Below are positions 24,646 through 36,541 of a stretch of 64,000 bases of DNA, in pieces. The notes beneath the pieces were generated by a model that worked only from the letters and a program-made list of their open reading frames with translations, did not search any database and was not told the DNA's origin. The number at the start of each line of letters is the position of its first letter. Position 1 is the stretch's first letter. Position numbers and translations under genes: made by a program. Origin of the DNA: Triangularia verruculosa (Eukaryota; Ascomycota; Sordariomycetes; Sordariales; Podosporaceae); contig MU863877.1 of NCBI GenBank assembly GCA_033296885.1, positions 1 to 64,000 on the forward strand, in the 5' to 3' direction.

Positions 24646-26207
24646 GGCCGTGTAAGAGGCTGGAGTGTATATGTGAGGGTCAATAGATGGGAACTGAGGA
24701 CAAGAAGTAGCGGAGGGCGGTCAGTTGAGGCGTATGTTTTAAGGTTGAGACTCTGAGGCGGTTGTTGCCTTGCAGTAGTGTGTGCTCGGAAGCGGACATG
24801 GTCCCGCAGGACTTCTATGCATTGGCTGAAAATCTGTACAGAGAGTGCCTTTGAGATATGCAAAATGCACTGAATCAAAATCAATCAAAGTGTCAGATAT
24901 TGACAAGCGGTACCCCGGTGATAAGTGAAAGTCTCCAGGTAACCTCCCGCTGAGCTAAAATAAAGTGCTTGCCTTGTCAGCGCCCTAGCAGTTAGCAGCT
25001 GTTTTATTTCTCTGAGGAATGATGTCAGCAAACATAGCTGAAGGTACGAAGCGGTTGAAGCAAATAAATGGCAAAATAGTGAACATTGGAATTGGTATTT
25101 TATTGGTGATACCCAAAAAAAACATGCCTTTGGCTGTCAGTTATGCCGTGGATAAAAGGAATAGAGACTGCTAAGAAGGCCAGTTACCTAGGTACCTTGG
25201 AAGATAATCGAGAGGAATTACAAGGCAGCTTTAATACCCCGTTACTATCCGTCAATGCCTATTTCTTGCGTAGCAGCCTCTCTGCTGTCTAGGACGTGTC
25301 AGTATTGCTGCTGCTCACTTATATACAATCACAATTTTCATCAATCGCTGGTGATAGAAAGCCACGGGAAACAGGTAAATAAGCGGGAGAGAAGTACATT
25401 TATTCGTTTCTTGCCATTCCACTCCTAGAGTCATTATAAGGGGCGGAAAGGGGGGCGGGGAAGGGGAGTGATTAAGTAGCTGATGATTACTTACTCTTCT
25501 CTGTTTCTCGCGATGTAACAATACTTCCGTTCACCAAAAGCGCCAATAAGATAATCTCCTACCCGCTGACACCTGTATGCCTCGGTGTCAAGCTGCCAAT
25601 GAAACTTGATCGCCTTTGGTGAACCCATGACAGCCAGCAGAGTAATGATACTGCCCAGTATTCCACACAATGAGCGTTCTTTGATATCACCACCCCACAA
25701 TAGTAGCAACCAATGTCATCCATCCTCCACTTCCCTGACTTATCACCATTGCTACAATCCTCTAGCCTTCGTCTCTCTAGGTAACTTGACTCATTATTAC
25801 ACCCAATCTATTCTCTATGCACAATAGAAAAACATGACTACACGGTACCCGACAAACCGCGACTCAGGGGCGAAATACACCAGAGACAAAAACGAACTTT
25901 GGCTTGGCTTCCATATTCTATGTCTCCTGCTTGCTTATGTGTGGGAAGAAAACAGAAAATAATTATCTCTCCTTTTGCTTGTCCACCACCAAACTGGAAA
26001 GCCATCAAAATCAACAAGGGGCATCAAAAAAGCAACGAAAAAAACTTATTTAACTCGCATAAAAACATCTCTTTCCATTTCATAAACACGTCCCATATCT
26101 TCATCACGAACAAAGAAGGAAAAAAAAGTCTCCCACCACCCACAGAGACAGAACATATCCAGCCAGGTTTCTCACAAACAAACCGACTTCAACACATCCC
26201 TCCTAGT
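24646..26207. other. Intergenic, 1.56 kb
   Basis: Convergent 3' regions of NOP12 and alpha-tubulin. Composition is somewhat AT-rich from about 24900. A tRNA-like box A (TAGCTCAGCGGG) is readable on the minus strand near 24945-24957, but no matching B box was found. No gene is supported. Confidence 0.5.
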
Positions 26208-28137
26208 TTAGTACTCAGCGTCAAGGTCCTCGTCAGGAGCAGAATCCTGGGCAACTTCCTCGTAATCCTTCTCCAGCGCAGCCAAGTCCTCGCGGGCTTC
26301 GCTGAACTCGCCTTCCTCCATACCCTCGCCAACGTACCAGTGCACGAAAGCACGCTTGCTGTACATCAAATCGAACTTGTAGTTCAGGCGGGACCAAGCC
26401 TCAGCAATAGCGGTGGTGTTGGACAACATGGAGACGGAGCGGTCGACGGAAGCGAGACCGCCGTCCGTGGGGGAGGCCGTGGGGACGGCAACGGGCTTCT
26501 GGTAGTTGATGCCAATCTTGAAACCAGTAGGGCACCACTCGACCAGGTTGAACGAGGACTTGGCCTTGAGCTGGGCAACGGCGGCGGAGCAGTCACGGTG
26601 GACGACGTCACCACGGTAGAGGAGGGCGACGGCCATGTACTTGCCCTTGCGGGGGTCGCAGACGACCATCTGGTTGTTGGGCTCGAAGCCTGGAGATTAA
26701 TGTCAGCAAACTCCCTTTCTGTCGCACAAATCAGGGCCAAGACGTACACTGGAAGGTCAGGTCGGAAACCTTGAAGCTCTCATGAGCGCTCTTGGAAGCA
26801 CTAATAACAGGAGCGTAGCTGATGAGAGGGTAGTGAATACGAGGGTAAGGGACCAAGTTGGTCTGGAACTCGTTCAAATCGACGTTGAGGGCACCGTCGA
26901 AGCGGAGCGAAGAGGTGATGGAGGAAACGACTTGAGCGATCAGGCGGTTCAGGTGCTCGTAGCTCGGCCGGGGAATGTCCAGATTCCGGCGGCAGATGTC
27001 ATACACAGCCTCGTTATCAACCAAGAAGGTGCAGTCAGAGTTCTCGATGGTGCTGTGGGTGCTAAGAACAGCGTTGTAAGGCTCAACGACAGCAGTCGCA
27101 ACACGGGGAGCCGGGTAAACGGTGAACTCGAGCTTGCACTTCTTGGCATAATCGGTCGAGAGGCGCTCCAAGAGAAGAGCGCCGAAGCCAGAACCGGTAC
27201 CACCACCGAACGAGTGGAAGATCAAGAAACCTTGGAGGGAGTTGCAGTTGTCTATATGGCTCTGGGTTAGATGTGTGTGTCTCCTTTATGTGGTAATGCA
27301 GGGACATCCTTACCAACAATGCGGCGGATACGATCAATGACAGGGTCGATCATCTCCTTGCCGATGGTGTAGTGACCACGGGCATAGTTGTTGGCAGCAT
27401 CCTCCTTGCCGCTGATCAACGTCTCGGGGTGGAAGAGCTGTCTGTAGTCGCCAGTGCGGATCTCATCGATTGGGGAGGGGTCAAGATCGACAAAGAGGGA
27501 TCTGGGGACGTATTTTCCGTTGCTGGTCTCGTTGAAGAAGGTATCGAAGGAACCACCCTCAGCGACGGTGGCATTGGGGTCGGGCCGGCCATCAGGTCCG
27601 AGACCGTGCTCAAGGAGGTACCTATAAGGCTGATGTTAGCTGGAGATATCATGATGGATACAAAGGCGGTGTAGACGTACAGCTCCCAAGCACTGTTACC
27701 CAGCTGGGCACCAGCCTGGCCCAAGTGAAGATGGAGAACCTGTAGACAATATTGTCAGCATGGCTGTATGTCGCTGCTATATAGTCTTGCCAACGCTCGT
27801 GGTGTCATGTCCGAAAGAATGGCTTGTGAGCACCGAAATACAGCTTCGGTTTCGCGTTGCTATCTAAGAGAATCCCGCGCCGACCAGGATATCGCAGGTT
27901 CCTATTCACAGCTGGAGGGAGTTCGGAAAGACGAAAACACGTCTAAACAAGACCACAAGACCACGATTGATCGCTGGTCGAGACATCTGGCAAAGCCGCT
28001 TTCGCGATATCGCATCGCAACAGGAGTGAGCGGCAAGGTTCAGGTCGGCTCGGGCTGAAGCAATCGCGGCGCCGGGATCATGCACGTCAGGAAGTCAAAA
28101 ATGAACAAGTGTTATATTTTCTTACCTCGCCTCTCAT
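26208..28137 (-). CDS. Alpha-tubulin
   Basis: Five exons: 28137-28126 (12 nt: MRGE), 27739-27681, 27621-27314, 27251-26748, 26689-26208. Total 454 residues. It begins MRGEVLHLHLGQAGAQLGNS, contains the GTP-binding GGGTGSG loop, and ends EDLDAEY with the C-terminal Tyr usual for alpha-tubulin. The ELYLLEHGLGPDGR segment and the divergent MRGE start place it in the second, more divergent alpha-tubulin class of sordariomycetes (compare Neurospora tba-2, by recollection). It dimerises with beta-tubulin to form microtubules. The first intron is 386 nt, and the other three introns are 58-62 nt. Confidence 0.95.
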
Positions 28138-29333
28138 CTTGAAGGATCGATGACGAAATAGGTGCTGGTAGAGGAGAATAGGAAAATGGATTTCGGAGCG
28201 CTCAGCGCGGCGGAGAATAACAATCCGGGAGAAGGAGGTCGGTAGGTCGTGAAATTTGCGGAGTGGTAGAGGAAGTTCTCGTTGCTTGCCCCAACGTGGA
28301 GATTTGTGGGCTGGTGGGATGCAGCCGGTCCCTTGAGAGGGGAAAGTCAAGTGGGTCTAATTGAGCTGTCGCAGCTCTCTTTGGGCAAGAGAAGGTATCG
28401 GGGACTTTGATGCGCAGCAAACGGTTGGCTTGGAGTGAGGTCGCAGCAACCTCGGAGAGCGCTTTGAATTGAGGTGCTTGCCCCGCACTTGGTCCCCTCA
28501 GAGCTCGCCGTCTCACCGCTCCCGTGCTGATGGCCCCTGGTTCCTGGACCGTGCTTGTTTCGGTATCAATCAAGTGAGTTCGAGATAAGGACGACTACGG
28601 ATATCAACATGCAGAAACTGGACTGGCACGGCCCGGATTTCCAAGAGTCAAGAGATAAGCCTCTTCTCCGGTCTCCCAATGCGCTGTCTGGCCCTCGCTG
28701 GCCATTCTGGAGCCCCCGATGACACCTGCCCTGCCATCCAAATTCGAGCAAGCGCAAACAGATAGCGCTATGCAACACCTGCAGTGACAACAACAGAGCT
28801 CGGCACACGCCACGCATCGTGCCACGGTTGAAGCGGAGGTGAATCGATTTTGTCGAGCTCTTCGATCGATCATCATCGAACTGGCCGTCAAGGTCCGCGC
28901 TGGCTGCAATATCGTCAATAGCATGAATCCCACGAGCAGGCAACATCCAATAATGGGAACATCCTTGGTATCTGAAACGCGGGTGAAAGCATCAAGCAGG
29001 TATCCAAAATGGCATTTCCGGCATGGGCCCACCGAACAGTTTCTGGGGGAGAAAGACAGCAAAGGACACAACACAGTATGCAAAAAGGCAGAGGAACACC
29101 AAGGGAGATTAGAAAGGGTATCCATTTTCTCAAAAGGTCTTGATGGGAAAAATGAAGCCAAAGACACATCTCCCGCCGAAGACTTTCGCTCAGATGCTAG
29201 GAAGATTACCATAAAATCCCATGAACCAACTCCCCTTATGTTTTCTTTTTTCGCCAATTAGATACACGAACATGAACAACCAACAACCAAAAAGCTGCCA
29301 GAAACTCGACCAAGCGCAATGGATTCAGTGCAC
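28138..29333. other. Intergenic, 1.2 kb
   Basis: Promoter and leader of alpha-tubulin, then 3' region of the GPI-anchored protein gene. The 140-codon plus-strand frame at 28839 has no coding character that I can defend. Confidence 0.5.
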
Positions 29334-30103
29334 TTAGTAGGCGAGAACGGCCAAGGCGACACCACCGAGGAGGGCGAAGGAGCTGACACCACCAACGGCA
29401 CGAACACCAGCACCAGTGGGGACGGTGGTGGAGGTGGAGGTGGCGGCGGGAGTGGTGGTGGTGGTCGTCTCCTCCTCCTCCTCGTCGATGATGGAGGTGA
29501 CGGTGGTCTCAACGGGAGCAGAGGTGGTAGTGGCGTTGCTAGGCAAGATGGTGGTCAAGGTGGTCTTGGTCTCAACAGAGCTCTTGGTCTCGCTAGCCTT
29601 GGTGCTGGTGACGGTGGTCTTGGTCTCGGTAGCAGAAGCGCTCTCGGAGGAGGCGGTGGTGGAAGTATCACCACCCTTGCCGCTCTTGACAGTGAAAGGG
29701 TTACCCCATTGGAACCTGGTGGCATTGGTCTCTGACTGGATGTGAAGACCATAAACCTTTGCAGAACCCAAGCTTGCAGGAACGGCCCAGCTGTAAGTGC
29801 CCTCAGCACTATCAACGCCAGCTATGATAACCAGTCAGCCTAGGCTCAAAACTTGTGAGTGAGATACAACTTACAGGCGATGGTGCTGATCTTGTTCAGC
29901 GCGTTGCGAGCGGGTCCGCCATAGAGATCGATCGTGATGGTCTCGGGGAACTCCTCGGTGCCAGCCCATTCGATGTTATAAGCCTTGCCCGCGGGGATCT
30001 CCTCGTCAAAGGCGGGCTTGGAGAGGACGTTGAAGCCGGGAGTGGCATCCTGGGCCAGGGCAGCGCTGGCGAAGCCGAGAACAGCGAGAACAGAGAAACG
30101 CAT
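29334..30103 (-). CDS. GPI-anchored Ser/Thr-rich cell-wall protein (Kre9/Knh1-like N-terminus)
   Basis: Two exons (30103-29875, 29821-29334) with a 53-nt intron (GTAAGT, GCTGAC branch) give 238 residues. A signal peptide (MRFSVLAVLGFASAALA) is followed by a beta-sandwich domain at about 20-115 with the family pattern NVLSKPAFDEEIPAGKAYNI, then ITIDLYGG. A Ser/Thr-rich stretch with long Thr runs follows at 125-215, and then a hydrophobic C-terminus (SSFALLGGVALAVLAY) preceded by small residues, as needed for a GPI anchor. Such proteins sit at the plasma membrane or wall, and a precise function is not known. The Thr runs create GC-rich simple sequence at 29420-29480. Confidence 0.85.
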
Positions 30104-32044
30104 CTTGAGTGCTGTTGGTTGATTATGAGGATATTACAAGGTAGCCTAGGTAATGATCTGCAAACAGGTAAAAGTTGTCTGAACGAGAGACGAGAAAGAA
30201 TGTGGAGACAGAGAGTGACGGGAGCCGGATAGGCTGGCGATGGACACAATATATGTGGGTGAAAGAATGAACGGCCGCGACTAGCAGACCAAGTGGTAGC
30301 ACACAGGCAAGAGGTGTCGAAAGAGGCGCAAGAGTGTGGGTGAGAGAGGAAAAGAAGAGAAGAGAGGAAAGAAGGCTTCCAATGTGACAGTGCCAAGAGA
30401 GATATTGTGCAGTGGTGCAGGATGGGTTGGACGGCTGACTGGCGGGGGGGTCTGGGGGGGTGCTGCGCCTTTCTGCTAAATGAAACGGACGTACCCAGAA
30501 CCCTCACACAAATTCTTTGCAGGTCCGCTTAAACCAGGCAAATTTGCCATCTGCCTGCTTCGAATCCACAACATGCTCTAAAACCACGGGAGGCACCCTG
30601 CCCGGCGATGCCACAACCGCTCCATTCCATCGGCCATGAGGTCTCGACGTGCTGGAACTTGTAGCGTTGTCAAAACAAAGGGCCTCGCAACGAGCGGCTG
30701 GAATGGCAGCAAAACCGGGCAGAAATCGTGTCTGGATTCTCTGGATCCCCGACCTTCCCAGGTCACACAGGAGAAATGAAAACCCCCCAGCTCAGGGGCA
30801 CCCAGAGGCAGCGAATCGCAAGGCGAGCCGTGAGAGTCTTTTGAAGAAGTGGAGTCAAGGCGTTGAGCAAAACCAACAGTCTGGCTTGAACCCTGTTTGC
30901 CGGTGGGGCATTATTAGTCCTTTTCAGGGGAAATGGCGAATAAGCTTCTTGTTGACGTTGGCGGGCCCGGGTTTGGCGCGCACGTTTAAACCGGCCACAG
31001 CAACTTCCGCTCTGGGGATCACGGGCGTCACCAACCTGGAAAATATTGACGCTACGGCTCGTGCTGGTGATCTTTGCTTCTGGGGCCATTTTCTTCAACC
31101 TCTCTCGCCTGTCCAACATTTGACTCGGAACTTGGACTTCTTCCACGCGAACCAGAGACACCAGCCCTTCAGCCATCAGCCATCAGCCATCAGCCGCGCC
31201 CGACAGCCATAACCAAACACAGCGTTCATGCGCATTTTGTGCTGCAAGCCATTGGTCGGGTTTGGGCGACCAGTGCCGCGTCGTCGGACTTGCGCTTCTC
31301 AGCCCCCATGAAAATACACTTCGATTCGCTGCGCCCAACCGACATCTTTTGATGATGATATAATGAACACAAACGCTGACCACCAGCCTCTTACGGCCTC
31401 TTTCACACTGGGCTGGACAACGCGGCATCAATAGGTACTCAGTTCTGGACTCTGAATGACGCGATCACAGGCATCGGCATTTTTGGTCCGGAATTCGTCC
31501 GAACTTTTCGACAGCTGCAGGGACCCGCCGCTCTGGATGCTGTTCAACCTGCAGCCCTGCGAGACGCCTGCCAGAACCGCTGCATTTATTACAACATATT
31601 CCAGTACCGAGCGCCTGCAATATGGCCTTTCCCAACCGTGTCTCACATTTGAAGAAGTTGTCGTCCGTTTGGATCCTTGTCGGACATTGCCACCTACTTA
31701 TTGTGGGACGACCTTTGTTTGGTACTCGGCTCTGTTGGGCAGACTCAGAAGCCAACAACTGCCATACACACGATCACACCCTGCATGCAGAGATCTTACA
31801 CTGGGGCGGTGTAACTCGACTTATGCTATATGGTCACACAAAACCAGGCATAGACGCGGGGAAACAATTCTTAGACTCGGATTGAGTGGTTTTATTCAAA
31901 CAGCACAGTCTTCCGTTATGCGCTACGACGCCCACCAAGCCATACCGATTCTCGTATTTGCGCCCGTATGATTCCTCACATCTATCAACTTTTCCTCTAG
32001 ACCCAAACAATATCAAGTCTAAAAACCTGGCGTCGACAGCACAT
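30104..32044. other. Intergenic, 1.94 kb
   Basis: Upstream region of the GPI-protein gene and 3' region of the next minus-strand gene. It includes a short CAGCCAT tandem at about 31172-31195. A 171-codon plus-strand frame at 31456 lacks any recognisable domain, and I do not call it. Confidence 0.45.
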
Positions 32045-32566
32045 TTAGCCCTCCCAGACGTAGGAGCCGCCCATATTGAGGAGCCAGATCAAGCTGTTGA
32101 ACTCGACATCAAGGCTCCTGATTTGCCAGTGGCCCTCACGCTTGGTGGTGCCGATGATGGTGATGCCTCTGCTGGGCAGGTTGGCGGCGCCAAAGGTAGC
32201 GTGCCAGCGGAGCGCAATGGCCTCGCAGGCGACGGCATCCACCACATCGATAACGACAGGGAAGGGAGGGTTCGAGAGCTGCGCCTCCATAAAGATCTCC
32301 TTGGTCGCAAAGGTGGGCTCGCCGAGAGGACGGAAGATGAAGGTGTTGATGCTGTCGGAGCGGTCGACAAAGTCAGAGGCGCAGTACTTCTCGCAGTCCT
32401 CGGGCTGGTAGTTGGAGATGAGGCGAACGTAGACGTCGACGATCTCCTTAGCCTCAGCTTCGGTCATGCATGCCTTCTCAGCCTGGCGGGAAAAGATTGA
32501 GCCCAAGGTGGGAAAGGCCGTCGCCGAGGTGGCGAGGGCAATGATGGCGAGAGCAGAGAAGCGCAT
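32045..32566 (-). CDS. Secreted NTF2-like protein
   Basis: A single-exon 173-aa protein starting at the ATG at 32566. The in-frame upstream extension to 32683 is Gln/Ser-rich leader-like sequence. A signal peptide (MRFSALAIIALATSATA) is followed by a domain with the helix-then-sheet order of the NTF2-like fold: EAKEIVDVYVRLISNY, then DFVDRSDSINTF, AIALRWHATFG and GHWQIRSLDVEFNS. Secreted NTF2-like proteins with a few Cys are common in filamentous fungi and mostly uncharacterised. Some are induced on contact with a host or other organisms. No catalytic residues can be assigned. Confidence 0.75.
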   Translation of the reverse strand: MRFSALAIIALATSATAFPTLGSIFSRQAEKACMTEAEAKEIVDVYVRLISNYQPEDCEKYCASDFVDRSDSINTFIFRPLGEPTFATKEIFMEAQLSNPPFPVVIDVVDAVACEAIALRWHATFGAANLPSRGITIIGTTKREGHWQIRSLDVEFNSLIWLLNMGGSYVWEG

Positions 32567-34283
32567 ACTGGGGGCGGTGGAGGATGACTGGTAAGTCTGT
32601 TGATGAACACAAGTGGATGCTGATGAAGGCTGATGAGCTTGTTGATTATCCTTTGGCTCGCCATCATGTCGATACTTATACACAGTCTTTTTGCGGTGGT
32701 TTACGATGCCGTTCCCCTTGGTTTCAACCGGATTCGGGCTTTTCGATGGGCAAAGACGATACTCGCTCAGAGTCTGATATTGGCGGCTGAATTTACCCAG
32801 CTAACTCCGCCTTGAATTTAATTGCCAACTCACGGACATCCGGTTCAGAATGCATGGCCTCCACGTTGGGACAACACTCTACCAGATCCTAGGGACCATT
32901 CCCGCTCAAACATGGGTAGTTTTGCAGCAAGCTGACCCGGGTCGTCGTCGCGGGCATCGGTGTAGTGCTGCGTTTCGGGCCCGGGGGTGGCGCTATTGCT
33001 GCTGCATAATATACAAGGCTGACGGGACAAGACCGCTTATTTTTCGGATCATAGTAGTTGGACGGACAAGCTGCTTGCACTCGATGCGGTGGGTGGCATT
33101 CTGGGGATTGAGCAACATATCCGAGACTCGGCAGCCAGTGCCGTCTGCGACCCCTGAGGCCACACTCTGTTTTTATTTTACGGACAGGGCCTTCGGAACT
33201 CCAGGGCTTGGGCATGAGTGGTCCGGCTGTAACGATGGGCTCAGTGCGTGTCGGGTGAGGATGCAGTCCTCAATCGTCAGTACCTCGCATATATCCGGTG
33301 GAGGGTCGCGAGATAAGGGGCAGATGTAGGATCTCGGGTCCGGTTGTCTCCGTTTCTGCCCGGTCGGCCGAGTCTGGGTTTCGGTTCCTGGAACATCGCG
33401 ACCATGGCGAGTAGCTCGCTGGTGTAATGCCTTCTCTGATTTATCTTTTTGCTTTTATTTGGATCTCCAGGGCGGCCTTGTCCACCGCAACCCGGCTAGA
33501 AAAGCTCACCAAACTTGCACTCGATGTTTGGAGAGTATAGGGCTATCTCGATAGTTCTCATGCCGTAGATTGATGAAGAGGCCTCGAAAAAGCCGTAACG
33601 GAGAAGTCGCTCGTTATGGTACAGATACGGGTCTTACACTCCTCTCACTGTGGTGATGGCTTAGCTTAGAACGTTGTTCTCAGCAGATAGGATTCCCTTA
33701 AGCCTCAATAAATATCACTTTTTGACTCTTGCCCTGCTTTCCGGGCATTGACACTTTGAATCCTCTCTACAAAAAAGACATGTCGTCGATGGGTGTTTCC
33801 AAAAAGGCCGAGTAGCTTATGTAATAGCTCTAATGATACGATGTCAGGGGCTGGCACGTTCCTGGGCAGCCTCATTTCATTCAAAAACAACCTTGGAAGC
33901 CTTCTTTCAGCCCCTCCGCCTCAGCCTTGCTGACGTTTGAACGTTGAAGGAGCGGCGCGATCCGAGATCTGCAATCAACTGGGGAAGCCGCTAATTGGAT
34001 ACCGAGTCCTTGGGCAAAGCAGTTGTGATCGGCTGAGGGTCTCTTCCTCCAAGGTTCAAGCTTTGGGCACCATCTGATGTGCTGTTCATCTCGTAACACC
34101 AACACATCCTCGTGCTAGTTCCCGGCCCAAGCTGCATCTTCTTTTGCGTATTCATGAACACGGCATCCCTTCTCTAACCATCATTCATTTTTGTTTTATC
34201 ATTACCATCCCTACACTTGGGCGCATCGCATTGATATCTAATATATATAGGAAGGGTCCCCCCAAGCTCCCGCCTTGCCCACC
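32567..34283. other. Intergenic, 1.7 kb
   Basis: Divergent upstream regions of the NTF2-like gene (minus) and the PLC-like gene (plus). A TATATATA box lies about 40 bp upstream of the PLC-like start (34240-34250). Nothing else could be supported. Confidence 0.5.
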
Positions 34284-35837
34284 ATGGGAGGAAGCACTTC
34301 CCGCCCTCGGCGCTCCCTCCCGGCCATGCCCGAAACCATCACCATCCGGAATTTGACTCTTACTCCCCTCAAGTTGAAACTCGTCGAACGGCTCGAGCCA
34401 CCGGTCTTTGTCGCCCTTGCACAGGAAAGCAATCTTGGTTCAGATAATATCACCCGCATGATTGTCGGTCGACGCCATTCTCCCGATAGTAAGACACAAC
34501 AAGGAGACGGGCAACAAGGCAATGAAGCCGAATTTTCTTTCCGCCCTCACGATCCAAAGCCCCGAGTGGTAACTGCCAGCCAGGATTTGGATATTCCTTT
34601 GCCGCCGTTCACAGAGTCACCGACAACAGTCTTCCCACCGTTGGAAGCCCATCACCACCACGGCGAACAAGTCCGGTTGACGTTTGAGGAACCAAACACC
34701 AATGGCCAGGGGAGGTACACCTGCGAGATCCCAGGATTGTCGGAAAAGTCGATTGAATTAACGTTTGTCGGGGATAACAACGCCAACGCGAAAGAGATCA
34801 CGGCCATCTACCTCCCTCATCTGGCTTACCTCGCTCTTTTTTCCTCGGCCCAGCTTTCCTCTTGGATGTCGAAGCTCCCGGAGCAAATCCCGCTCAGCTC
34901 GCTGTCGATTCCAGGGACGCACAACTCACCTACCTGTCATGTTGCGTTACCGTCTGTCCGATGCCAAGCGGTCAGCGTGACAGAGCAACTTGACAATGGG
35001 GTGCGGTTCCTGGATGTAAGGGTGAACTGCCCCAAGGTCGATCCAAACGGGGATAAGAAACCCGAGTTGGCACTGGTGCACGCCGCGTTCCCGATTGCAC
35101 TAAGCGGGACAAGATATTTAAGTGGGTTGCTGGAGGAGGTTTATCGGTTTTTGGAGGAGAGACCGTCGGAAACGGTGATGATGTCTCTGAAGAGAGAGGG
35201 GACGGGGGGCGGGTCGGATCACTTGTTTGGGGAGGTGCTGAAGCGGTGGTATCTGACGGCGGACAAGTGGTACACCAGGAGTAAGATTCCGAGTCTAGGG
35301 GAAGTAAGAGGGAAGGTGGTGCTGGTGAGGAGGTTTCACTCTGACCTTGGGGAAGAGGAAGGGGGGATTGACGGGTCAGAGTGGCCGGACAATGTCGCCG
35401 ACGGGGTGTGTGGATCGGGACGGATCAGGATCCAGGACTTTTACGATGTTGGCAGGGTGGAACAGATTGAGCATAAGATTGAGTATGCGTGCCAGGAATT
35501 GGAGAGGTCGGCGAGGATGTGCCTGCGGTTGCCGTGCGGGATGGAGGAGCTGAGGCAGCAGAGCGAGGAGATGCCGCTGCATATCAATTTCCTGTCGGCG
35601 TCGAGTTTTTTCAATTCGAACCTTTGGCCGGACAAGATCGCGGGGAAGGTTAATCCACGGATGGTGGAGTATTTGTGTCGGAGTCATGCTGTGGAGGGGA
35701 GGGGGAGTCTGGAAGATAAAGTGGTGGGGGATGCGGCGACGGGGGTGGTGGTGACGGATTGGGTTGGGCATGGGGGGGATTGGGATCTGGTGAGGTGCAT
35801 TGTGGGGTGGAACGCCAGGTTACAATTGAAGATCTAG
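34284..35837 (+). CDS. PLC-X-domain phosphodiesterase-like protein, probable N-myristoylation
   Basis: A 517-aa single exon starting at the ATG at 34284 (ACCATGG context). The sequence MGGSTS meets the N-myristoylation rule (Gly2, Ser6), suggesting membrane attachment. Residues about 20-190 form a beta-rich N-terminal region. Residues 195-515 form a bacterial-type PI-PLC X domain with both catalytic histidines: His213 in SIPGTHNSP and His266 in LALVHAAF. Also present are FLDVRV, VMMSLKRE and the late INFLSASS strand. Fungal members of this family are uncharacterised, and cleavage of phosphatidylinositol or GPI is plausible but untested. Downstream sequence is rich in GGGG runs. Confidence 0.85.
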   Translation: MGGSTSRPRRSLPAMPETITIRNLTLTPLKLKLVERLEPPVFVALAQESNLGSDNITRMIVGRRHSPDSKTQQGDGQQGNEAEFSFRPHDPKPRVVTASQDLDIPLPPFTESPTTVFPPLEAHHHHGEQVRLTFEEPNTNGQGRYTCEIPGLSEKSIELTFVGDNNANAKEITAIYLPHLAYLALFSSAQLSSWMSKLPEQIPLSSLSIPGTHNSPTCHVALPSVRCQAVSVTEQLDNGVRFLDVRVNCPKVDPNGDKKPELALVHAAFPIALSGTRYLSGLLEEVYRFLEERPSETVMMSLKREGTGGGSDHLFGEVLKRWYLTADKWYTRSKIPSLGEVRGKVVLVRRFHSDLGEEEGGIDGSEWPDNVADGVCGSGRIRIQDFYDVGRVEQIEHKIEYACQELERSARMCLRLPCGMEELRQQSEEMPLHINFLSASSFFNSNLWPDKIAGKVNPRMVEYLCRSHAVEGRGSLEDKVVGDAATGVVVTDWVGHGGDWDLVRCIVGWNARLQLKI

Positions 35838-36160
35838 AGGGCGAGGTTGAGCTTGATGGCGGCGGATGGGTGCGAGGAGTGTAGGAGGTATTATGAGGAG
35901 CTTGGGGGGTTGGGGATCAAGTGAGTTGGTAACAGGAGATCTTTTTCTGAGAGTAAAGAGGGGGTTGTTACAGAGAACCTTAGAGTGTAGACCCTTTAAT
36001 CCTAAACAAGACCTGGGGGGACGGCTGTTGGCAAAGGAGATATATTAATAATAGATTACATTACCCTACAAGGTTGCAGAGACGTGGTGATGGGACCACA
36101 GGAGCCATCTCATTCCATGCTTATGCTTGGTGGTATGAAAAAAAACTTGTACAGGGCAGC
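35838..36160. other. Intergenic 3' region
   Basis: Presumed 3' end of the PLC-like gene and of the converging minus-strand snoRNA host transcript. No coding signal. Confidence 0.4.
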
Positions 36161-36457
36161 ATAAATGCTAGGCAGAGGATCATTACAGCCAGGATATCAA
36201 AGAGTATGGCATAGCTGGCATCTCCAAGGCATCATTAGGGGATTGCATGTAGCACTTGATAACGTGGATGGTAAACACACAAACAAAAAAACAAGCAGAA
36301 AGATAGTTGTGACAAAGTCATTGTATTGTATAGAAGCAGACTACCATGAATTCTACGCCAGCCCGAACCTCATCTACCCCCAAGACTAACAACACTACAC
36401 AAGACGGTCAGTAAGGTCTGGCAAAGAGAGCGGCGTGATGGAAAACCAGCGCGAAGG

Positions 36458-36541
36458 ACCTCATCAGTTCTCCAAGGTGAAAATTGTCTCATCAAGATGA
36501 ACTCAGAGTACAATGCAGGTAGGAAGGGGTATCATCCGTAA
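36458..36541 (-). ncRNA. Intronic box C/D snoRNA 4 (25S rRNA guide candidate)
   Basis: Degenerate box C (ATGATAC, 36529-36535), box D' CTGA 36503-36506, box C' TGATGA 36489-36494 and box D CTGA 36464-36467. The plus strand beside box D reads TCTCCAAGGTGAA (36469-36481), which I recall as part of a conserved 25S rRNA segment. The predicted methylation target is the first C of the CC. The box C is weak, so the 5' limit is uncertain. Confidence 0.55.

Noticed and set aside
24913..24965. tRNA-like sequence on the minus strand (box A TAGCTCAGCGGG)
   Set aside because: No B box, no foldable acceptor or T arm. At most a tRNA-derived relic, more likely chance.
28839..29261. 140-codon plus-strand frame upstream of alpha-tubulin
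   Set aside because: No family features. Lies in promoter/3' sequence.
31456..31971. 171-codon plus-strand frame
   Set aside because: No recognisable domain or signal peptide. It lies in the upstream/3' space between two minus-strand genes and looks random.
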